From: Alnus glutinosa
Taxonomy: Eukaryota; Streptophyta; Magnoliopsida; Fagales; Betulaceae
Reading direction: 5' to 3'
Assembly: GCF_958979055.1 (NCBI RefSeq)
Contig: NC_084891.1
Coordinates: 697,001-761,000 of the forward strand
DNA length: 64,000 nt
The notes below the pieces were generated by a model. That model made no database searches. It saw nothing but the letters and a program-made list of their open reading frames with translations, and had not been told where the DNA came from. The translations under genes and the position numbers were made by a program. Numbering within the stretch: position 1 is the first letter of the stretch; each line of letters begins with the position of its first letter. Of this stretch, positions 55,977 through 64,000 are shown one piece after another.

Positions 55977-56639
55977 AATGTTAAAAACCAATGCTAAAGT
56001 GACATTAATTCCAATCAACTCTGAATTTTTTATCTTTTAATTTTTTTTTTAAAAAAAAAACTAGGATTGATCGAAGGCAAGGCCGGCTTCATATATTGTG
56101 AGGCCTAAGGCAAAAATTTTAGAGAATGCCTTTCTTATATATATTTTTTCTTATTTTAAAATGGTTTTTTTTTTTTTTTTTAAGATTTAGCAGTAATAAT
56201 ATTGCTGGTAATAAATTTGTCTGCTGACTTTTTTAGATTGAATTAAAAATTTTATTATTTTATTTTTTAAAGTTTTTCATATCCAATCCAAAATTCTATT
56301 AAATATTTATAAATAAAAAAAGTACACAAAAAAAGAATTCAACCTGGTTTATCAAAGGCGTTTTCCTTTATAATAAGATGATCATTTTAACACTCTTAAC
56401 CTGCATAAATAAAGAAAATTTAGTAATCAATAGCTAATTATATATACAATATGATAACAGACTAGCACCTTTCATAGTATCATATGCATAATATTAATTT
56501 ATGAATTTAAGTTTTTGTTGGAAAAAAAAAATTATATATATATATACACTATTTTATAAAAAAACATAAATTGTGGCTATTCCAAAACAGTGAGCTCAAC
56601 CCCTATTGCTTACTATTTTTTTTAAAAAAAAAAAATTAA

Positions 56640-56679
<40 letters not shown>

Positions 56680-57041
56680 AGAAGAAGAGTGAAATCACAT
56701 TGACCGAAGCACAAATTAAACAAAGAAAAGGTGTCAGCCACACCACATCTTTTTTTTTTTTTTTCTCATCTTTGATCTCTGACACTTTGAAATGGATGCA
56801 AAAGAATAAGAAATGGGGGTGACTTTGCCTTTTTCATCTTTCCACAGCCAGCGTCTCACCATAGATCTAGAGAACATAGCAGTCTATCACACTCCATTAA
56901 TGTGTTCAATACCAGTGTGTTGTGTATTTATTTAACTTGGGTCAATGAATGTCAGAGATTGTCCAAAGGAGAGGAGAGAGGCAAGAGGCTAGAGTTGGCC
57001 GGTGGTCAAGCGGGTGGGCTTCTGATAGTAATCTTGCACCT
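55977..57041. other. Intergenic, repeat-rich
   Basis: Several poly-T/poly-A runs (56,040; 56,170; 56,610-56,680). No gene. Confidence 0.4.
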
Positions 57042-57050
57042 CTTACTTTC

Positions 57051-57221
57051 GGGTAGTGATGGGGAAGCACTTGACCGGCTTTCTCCCTCCACTTTTGAAT
57101 AAATAAATCTATTTTATTCCAATTTTTTTTTTAATGTTTTTTTTTTTTTCAATAAAGTGGGTTTGTTTATTTAAAAGTGGGGGGAGAAAGCCGGTCAAGT
57201 GCCTCCCCCTAATCACTACCC
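57051..57221. mobile_element. MULE-type fold-back MITE with perfect 9-bp TSD
   Basis: CTTACTTTC at 57,042-57,050 and 57,222-57,230. Ends GGGTAGTGAT and complement GGGTAGTGAT; inner arms CACTTGACCGGCTTTCTCCC mirror each other almost to the centre. Confidence 0.88.
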
Positions 57222-57587
57222 CTTACTTTCAGGCTGAAAATTGCACAGCATTTTAGAGAATGATTTTGGTAATTTGTTGGAGAGAATCGAATTATTTAAA
57301 AAAAAAAAAAAAAATTTGTGGCTTTTTAAAAAAAAAAAAAATATTTGTGTTATTTGCTTTTGGACGGTTGATATTTGTTATATATACATAGATATGATGG
57401 GAGTTATACAGTCTCCAAAGTGAGATAATGTAATTTCATTTTTTTAGACAAAATTATTGTGTTCCAAAGCAAGTGATGGTTGGTTTTTCTAAATGAGAAT
57501 TCTATAGTATATCAAAAAGGGAGATAAATCACTGTATTTCTTTTTTATTTTGGCAAAAGTACTCTTAATTAATACTTTAGAGTAATG

Positions 57588-57770
57588 CTATTTTGTAGAT
57601 TCTTATATATTATAACTACTATGCAATTGGATGACATATGGTAGTAAAAATCAATCATTGGATCAACACTTGTAAACAAAAAAATGTGTTGGTCCAAAAT
57701 CAAAAGTCAATTTTTACTACTACGTACGTCATCCAGTTATATGATAGTTGTATAAGAGTTTACTAAAGAA
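57588..57770. mobile_element. MITE, relative of 15,212
   Basis: AGTAATGCTATTTTGTAGA left and a mirrored AGTTTACTAAAGAATTATT right; CCAATTG/ATGACAT and ATGTCATCCAGTTAT type arms. Confidence 0.55.
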
Positions 57771-57799
57771 TTATTCAATATTTTAACACTCCCCTCGAA

Positions 57800-57985
57800 T
57801 GTTGATTCAAACTCTACCTCAACAAATGAGATCCAATACGTGAAATATTCAACCTAAAATAGAAACTAAACTGTAAATTCAGAATCTATATTGTAATACG
57901 TATTGTGATAAATTATAATTTATTCACAAAGTTTATCTTTATAAAAAATAATAAATTTAATCATTTAATTAATATTTTAACACCT
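57800..57985. repeat. Dispersed AT-rich repeat
   Basis: Same family as 4,640-4,850 (AATATTTTAACAC; TTCAAACTCTACCTC); another copy at 59,445-59,600. Confidence 0.45.
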
Positions 57986-58149
57986 ATATAATCCCCGAGC
58001 TAGTCTCATCAAACATAAACAGATCGAGTTTTAATTATTAAGTAGAATATAAAATTACAATGTGCTAAAAAATTCCAGTATACAAGAAGTCTGAGACTCT
58101 GTTCATCATTTAAAATATATAATTACAAAGTTTATGACTTTGAGCACTA

Positions 58150-58385
58150 TTATCTCTCTCCTCTTTGCTCTGGTGTCAGCCCACCCTTCCCACAGCTGGG
58201 GCAACTCTTTAGCCCAAATCCTTGGCAATCAAAACATCTAAAAGCAAAGACCATTAAAATTTACAGATGACATGCATATTCTTCAAATTCATAGATATAT
58301 ATAAACCAAGGAATTTCTTCAAAAATATAAATGAACTTACTTCCACCGCTCAAAAATATTTCCATTCTTTTTATTTCTTCCTGTG

Positions 58386-58421
<36 letters not shown>

Positions 58422-58905
58422 TGAGAAATTAAATGATTAAAATACTTTATTTATTCTTTTAGAAATAATTATATATAGAGTATAAATTGCTTTATAAATG
58501 AATTATATACCTTGCATCCTGGACATTCTATAGCACCTTTTCCTCTACATTTTTGACAACTTTCCAAAATCTGCATATATACCGTTCGAAAAACAAATGA
58601 ATGTAAATATATATACAGCATCTAAGTTCAAATAAATATGCATTATATATATCTATATATATATAAAGAACTAGCAATTGAGAAAGGCTTGAAGATTCTG
58701 TTGCTTAGCGGGTCCTACTCCTTTTTGTTCACACAAATTTTATACTCCAGTCAATCAAGCTTCCTAACGCGCGTTGTTTTAAATTAATCTTTCTCATTAA
58801 AGAGTTGTTAGAGAGATTGATACATTGAGGAGCCTAACTAAGGTATATTAATCAACTCACGCTTGTGAGATATTTTCAATGTAGAACTCATTTTTTTCTA
58901 TGTTC

Positions 58906-58972
<67 letters not shown>

Positions 58973-60688
58973 AATCAAATCCATTAAAAGCAAGAACACA
59001 ACATAACAACCCTCTAGTAAAAACTGGAACTAGTCCAAGAAACAGGGACACCGTTTCTGCAACAACTAAGCATAACAAACACCAAACAGAGTAGCAACTC
59101 TCAGCTATAAACACAAACTAAAAACTGCAGCAAACAAAGAAGTAGCTGCTACTCAGCAACTGCGACAACGAAGCTACAAAAGAACCCCCATCCACCAAAC
59201 ACAACAAACACTACAACAACTGCAACAAGCAGAAATTACAACTAGGGATGCAAATTTCATCTATACACAAGACTTAAGTCTTTGGACAAATTCTTAAACC
59301 GTCCCTTAGCCAGCACTCATGAGTGAGTTCATCACTACATTGCTACACTGCACTTCAAATATAAGCTTTTTATCAATCTTATAAGCTCTTCTTCTGTAAA
59401 TCACCATTTGTCCCAAAATGTTAAGCTAATAGAAAAAGATGAATTTAATCATTTATATTCTAAGTCCCCCTCATATGTTGACTCAAACTCTCCCTTAATA
59501 GGTGAGGCCAAACACATGAGATATTTTAATTGAAATGAGAGGTGAATAGCAGAGACAGGATTCGAACTTAGAACATCTACTCTGCTCTGATACCATGTCA
59601 AATAAAAAAATAAAAAATAAAAAAGTCTAACGTGTAGATGTAGGTCATAGGCCGAACCACTTAAAATCTATGTTTCCTCTCATTCATTTATTTCTCTTTA
59701 AATTATTATGTGTTCTTACATGGTACGAGAACTTTGTGTTCTTATATCTTCATAATCACTTGTGGACTATATGAGTTTGCCTGTACCACTCACCTTTGTC
59801 CCTATTCCAAGGATCCTTGTTTGTGCCTGTGCGACTCCACTATTGCACAGAATTATCGGCTCTGATACAACTTGTTAGGAAGATTGATACATTAGAGAGT
59901 ACTCTTTTAATGAGCACATATATAATTTATTAAGACACCAATTAATTTAAAAGCTTTAGCCTATGGGTTTGAGCTCAGCCATACTATATTAATCACTCAC
60001 ACTGATAATATTTTTCTAATATAAGATTCAAACTTTTCTACATTCACGTACACATGTATATTCAACAACATGAATATATAATATGATCTTCGATGTTCTG
60101 CTCTCCCTCTCCCTCTCATCTGCAAACAAATGATATTGCCCTCTCTTCACACACACTGACACACAACTTACACAAGCAATTAATATTGACACTACCACAT
60201 ATATACCAGTCAACACATTCCATTAACCATGCTGAGAATTAGAGCAAGCTAGGATACAACTAAGCCTTAAAAAAGAAAAAAAATTACGCATCTTAATTGT
60301 TAAATCACTAATTATATATCTTAAACTGTCAATTTTGTATTGAGTTCATATCGAATTTGCGAGAGGTGTCAAAATCTGTCAGAACATGCATACTTTTGCT
60401 GATCATATATATACAGTTGGGTCATCATTAATTAAAACTACGTAATTCAGAGATTATGACAGTAAATAAGAGTGAAGCTATTATTACAGTACATAATTCA
60501 CCAATTATATAGAAAGATATTACCGAACCAAGCGAAAATCCTCCAGATTTTGCAGCACAAGCTGTTGTTGTTCTCCGTGTTTGCTCCATGCCACCTATCG
60601 GTATTCTTGGACTGAACTGAGGATGCAGAAGTGGTGGTGGCAGTGCTGGAGGAGTCAAGTTATTGCACAACAAAGAGAGCTCAGCCAT
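58150..60688 (-). CDS. Small DnaJ-type zinc-finger protein, probably plastid (4 exons)
   Basis: Exons on the minus strand are 60,524-60,688, 58,511-58,570, 58,341-58,387 and 58,150-58,237, all with GT-AG introns, giving 119 residues. The first 45 or so (MAELSLLCNNLTPPALPPPL...RRTTTACAA) are poor in acidic residues and rich in S, T, P and R, like a chloroplast transit peptide. Then come four CxxC motifs, three with the DnaJ GxG ending: CQKCRGKG (60), CPGCKGTG (71), CFDCQGFG (92) and CPSCGKGG (103), and the end LTPEQRGER. There is no J domain. This is the design of BSD2/LQY1-type plant proteins that assist assembly or redox care of photosynthetic complexes. The exact orthologue is not identified. 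The reading frame is kept across all three junctions. Confidence 0.85.
58900..59250 (-). mobile_element. Retroposon 3' part in intron 1 of the DnaJ-type gene
   Basis: A long T run (58,905-58,969) followed by ATGAATCAAATCCATTAAAAG and C/A-rich DNA (AACAACTGCAACAAGCAG) looks like the tail of a poly(A) retroposon on the minus strand. Borders not resolved. Confidence 0.5.
59260..60523. other. Rest of intron 1 of the DnaJ-type gene
   Basis: Holds a dispersed repeat (59,445-59,600) with a GATACCATGTC word, and LTR-like words around 59,620-59,880 (TCATAGGCCGAACCAC; GGCTCTGATACAACTTGTTA). No other gene. Confidence 0.4.
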
Positions 60689-61130
60689 TTGTCCTGATTA
60701 AAACACAATTTATGGTAATCTTTTCACTTAATTAGCTTGAACAATTATTATGGTGAGTGGGTTCGATCTTTTCCTTAGAAGTTTGAAGGTTTTTTTTTTT
60801 GTTTGGATGAATGAGAAGTTAGAAGTTAGAAGTTGGCATGAGTGGATAACGGTAAGCTCGTGACATCCACAAATGCTCCAAGCGGAGCCACTAGTACTCT
60901 CTCTTTCACTGATTAACACGTGTACGTACCCAAGTGGATAGGGACACAATTCTGGTTAGCCTGGAAAAATTGAATGGATTTCAGCCTGAGTACGTGATTG
61001 AGATCACATGCAATATTTAGGGTAGGTTTGATATAAGAAATGACAATTAATCTCTTAAATGGAAAATTAATAGTTAACACCCAAAAAAAAATTAATGAAA
61101 TGGAATAATTATGACTATTTATAATGCTCA
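60689..61130. other. Upstream region of the DnaJ-type gene
   Basis: Contains ACACGTGTACGTAC at 60,917 (ACGT core, G-box-like) and GATTGAGATCACATGCAATA at 60,998, which recurs at 62,033 beyond the MULE-like element. Confidence 0.4.
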
Positions 61131-61131
61131 A

Positions 61132-62002
61132 TTTGTTTCGGCGTAAAATGATCTCTGGAAAATGATTTCGGCATTTTCCGGTGTTTGGTAGGGGCGAAAA
61201 TAATAGTCAACCTGGAAATGATTTCTGTTTGACCAAAAATGCTTAGTAAATTTCGAAAAATGATTTACAAGCGTAAATCGTTTTTCGAAGACGCCAGACG
61301 CGATCAATTTATTTTAAACGACACAATCGACCTTCACGTTCAAGCAGCCGACCACCATCGAAATATTGCCGGTATCGGAATCCGACAACATCCGAGTAAT
61401 GTTGCCGAAATCTGGCGACGGAATCCGGCCACCTTCGCCGGAATCCGGTCAGCCTAGATTCCGGCGACCAATCTGGCCGGAATCTGGCCAAACCGGGCGG
61501 ATTCCGGCCATCTGATCGGATCTGGCCAGAAAGGCCGGATTCCGGCCATCTGGCCGGATCTGGCCAGAGAGCCGGATTCTGGCTGGCTGGCCGGATCTGG
61601 CCAGAGAAGCCGGATCCCGGCAGGCCTTGGCCAAAGAGGCCGGATCCCGGCCGTTTTCGCCGGAATCCTGATATCCTAGATTCCGACGAAACTGTCCGGA
61701 TTCCGGCCTTTATCTCGAATTCTGGCTATATTAGCCGGAATCAGGTAAAAATGGTCAGAATCTTGTCGGTCAGTACCGAATCTCGTTATCAATGATTTTT
61801 ATATTATTTTATATTAATATTTATATGTTTTGAATAAAAATTAATTTTTATAGGTTAATATGATTGAATGAAAATATGAAAAATATTTGTGATTTTCTGT
61901 ACGCGCCAAACACCGAAAAATGTTTTCGACGAAAAATATTTTCCAGAAAAACGACTTCCCTGAAACCATTTTACGACAGAAACCATTTTACGTCGAAACA
62001 AA
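61132..62002. mobile_element. MULE-like element with GC-rich tandem repeats
   Basis: Left end TTTGTTTCGGCGTAAAATG; right end complement TTTGTTTCGACGTAAAATG; both have CATTTTTCGGTGTTTGG-type inner words. The centre (61,400-61,720) repeats GGATCTGGCCAGA and GGCCGGATTCCGGCC units about 36 bp apart. No transposase and no clear target duplication. Confidence 0.7.
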
Positions 62003-62560
62003 CGAAGCATAAGTTTGGTTATAGCACTGGATTGAGATCACAAGCAATATTTAGGTTACATTTGATATAGGAAATGACCAATTGCTCTGCCGCCACCTAC
62101 GTCCCAGATCCGCCTTCCTCGCTAGCAGTATGTGGAGGAGACAAGAGCGTAAACTCCCCACTCGGCCAAACAACCATCTCGATTCGGCTACCATATCCAT
62201 CAAAAAAAAATCAACACCAATCAGTATCAATAAGTACCAACAGCACCAATCAAAACCAAAATCTCAAGAAATACTCAACCAGTATCCCCACTTGAGCTTG
62301 GAAGTCGCCGATGCTGGTGTTTCACGGTCACCCACGCAGGGGCGAAACTAGAATATTAGGAAAGGGGGACAAAACTATGGAAGTAAAAAATAATTTTGTA
62401 GAGTCCATTTCATAAAAATACATAAAATTTAGAATAAACTTTCAATTTTTTTTGTGACATTTCTAAAATTTTATGGGCCGGCCTGTGATCCCCCAAGGCA
62501 AGGTGGTTCTAGCCCTGCACCCACAGGTCACCTAGCCCACCAAACGCCGATGATGGTCAC
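62003..62560. other. Intergenic, no supported gene
   Basis: Two overlapping frames at 62,074-62,351 show no domain. GGGGCGAAACTAGAATATTAGG near 62,340 is a common repeat word. Confidence 0.35.
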
Positions 62561-62563
62561 AAA

Positions 62564-62566
<3 letters not shown>

Positions 62567-62652
<86 letters not shown>
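62567..62652. repeat. (CT)n microsatellite
   Basis: About 85 bp of pure CT. Confidence 0.97.
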
Positions 62653-62654
<2 letters not shown>

Positions 62655-63002
62655 GGTTTCACTCTCTCCTATCTCCCGATTAATTAGTTGAAGAACTCAG
62701 GGAAAAGGATGGGTTTCTCGCATGATACAGGAGAGGGGGAACTGTATTTATGCATATCTCTCTCTCGATCTCGAACTATTTTTTTTTCTCTTAGACTCAC
62801 TCATTCTCTCTCAATCCTCTCTCTTTGTTTTCTCTCTCATTGATGTGCTAAAAGGAGGGGGAGGGGTGTGGAAGAAGAGAAATGATACACATATTTTTTA
62901 CACATTTCCATATAACTAAGTTTCAAATTCATCATTGAATTTGTGATCCTATAAATCTATTGGTGAATTTGAAAATGAGATAGGTAGGAGATGTATTTAT
63001 AT

Positions 63003-63475
63003 AAGGTTAAATATAATTTAGTCCCATCAACTAACAACCATTTTTATAAAGCATTATGAACTAACAAGTGTCATGTTTTGGCTCTTTAAACTGCTAATTT
63101 ATTGCAATTTAGCCTTATCGTCAGTTTTGACCGTTATGTTTGATGGAAAATCAAATTTGATCAAAATGTTTCGAAAATACCCTTATTTTGACCATTGAAA
63201 AATCAAAATTACCATTTGTCTTTTTCTACTTACTAATAAATAAAAAAAAATTAAAAAAAAAAAAAAGTAATTTTGGTTTTTCAATGGTCAAAATAAGGAT
63301 ATTTTCAGAATATTTTGGTCAAAAAATTGATTTTTCATCCAACATAACGGTCAAGACTGATAGATGGGGCTAAATAATAACAGATTAAGAGTTTGAATGG
63401 CCAAATCATAATACTTGTCAATTTGTGATGCTTTATAAAAAAATGATTGTTAGTTTAAGGGGCTAAATAATTTCT
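63003..63475. mobile_element. Family 3 MITE
   Basis: Starts GGTTAAATATAATTTAGTCC; inner words CAACTAACAACCATTTTT and TTTTTCATCCAACATAACGG match 7,477-7,939. The outermost right end is lost. Confidence 0.7.
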
Positions 63476-64000
63476 CATGAAATAAACAAGAAAATGGGGG
63501 AAGAGAATGAGGGGTGTGTGAAGTGAAGTGCATCTCGAAAGAAAATAATAATAATAATAATATTTAACTAGATTAGATATTGGAATAGATAATTGTTAGC
63601 ATTGAAAAGTTAATAGCTAAAATAGAAAAACATATATTTTGAGTAGCTAAAATAGCAATTCTTGCTGAGTTGCTCTAATAAATAACCCAACCAAATTGTA
63701 TGGGCTTTTTTATTATTATTTATTATTTTATTTTTTTTAATAAATAACATGTGTTATTATATATTTCTGAAAAAAGCTCCAGGGCAAGGACCAATACAAA
63801 CAAACGAGGTACAAAACTCCTACACCCTAAGCCAGAAAATCTAACTTGAACAGCAACCTAAACATTACAATGACAACAATTTGCCACTCTTCACATTTCA
63901 ACATAGACAACAAATAATAGATGGTAGATCTAGCACCTAAGCCAACAAATAGTTCAAAAACATTTAAGCATCACACAGGTTGACTGTGTAAAGAACAGGA
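63476..64000. other. Right end of window
   Basis: Holds an AGCTAAAATAG-type MITE piece (63,580-63,685) and, from about 63,765, C/A-rich DNA after a T-rich run that may be another minus-strand retroposon tail cut by the window edge. No gene seen. Confidence 0.35.

Noticed and set aside
61239-61634. Frames with repeated SGQIRP/ARSDQ-type words
   Set aside because: Products of the GGCCGGATCTGGCCAGA tandem repeat.

Overview
The window is nuclear DNA of a flowering plant, most likely a woody rosid. It is AT-rich, with small intron-bearing genes, many MITEs, LINE, CACTA, hAT and MULE-like elements and a Ty1/copia element. I cannot name the species from sequence alone.

Positions 1-43,500 hold a tandem array of eleven copies (A-K, all + strand) of a small secreted protein of the potato type II proteinase inhibitor (Pin2, MEROPS I20) family. 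Each full copy has a short first exon (46-49 bp) coding half a signal peptide, one phase-1 intron, and a second exon coding one eight-cysteine domain. The array grew by block duplication. Block A-B (1-6,270) is repeated as C-D (8,930-15,050). Copy E is a third B/D-type copy. Block F-G-H (23,600-32,300) is repeated as I-J-K (32,320-43,570). B, D, E, G, H and J look intact. A is cut by the window edge. C has lost its usual splice donor but has a usable one 3 nt upstream. F has a 1-nt loss in exon 1. I is a pseudogene. K lacks exon 1. The copies share a TATA box and an upstream element, TTGACTTTGGTGCATGCA. They differ most in the loop between the first two cysteines, where the protease-contact residues sit in known family members.

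Transposons that inserted after the duplications can be read against empty sites in the sister block. The best case is a 2,071-bp CACTA element (15,610-17,680) holding a nested 843-bp hAT-type element with an 8-bp target duplication. That inner element carries a fragment of a cytochrome P450 heme-binding region. Others are a 5'-truncated LINE (26,474-27,796), a 720-bp MULE-type element (40,669-41,388), MULE- and hAT-type MITEs, and a 40-bp retroposon stub flanked by a 17-bp target duplication.

A Ty1/copia fossil (43,831-50,281, minus strand, TSD AAACT) separates the array from the ordinary gene region on the right. That region holds a three-exon ATL-type RING-H2 ubiquitin ligase gene (+, 53,429-55,055) and a four-exon gene (-, 60,688-58,150) for a 119-residue, probably plastid, protein with four DnaJ-type CxxC zinc motifs. 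The rest is repeats and AT-rich intergenic DNA.
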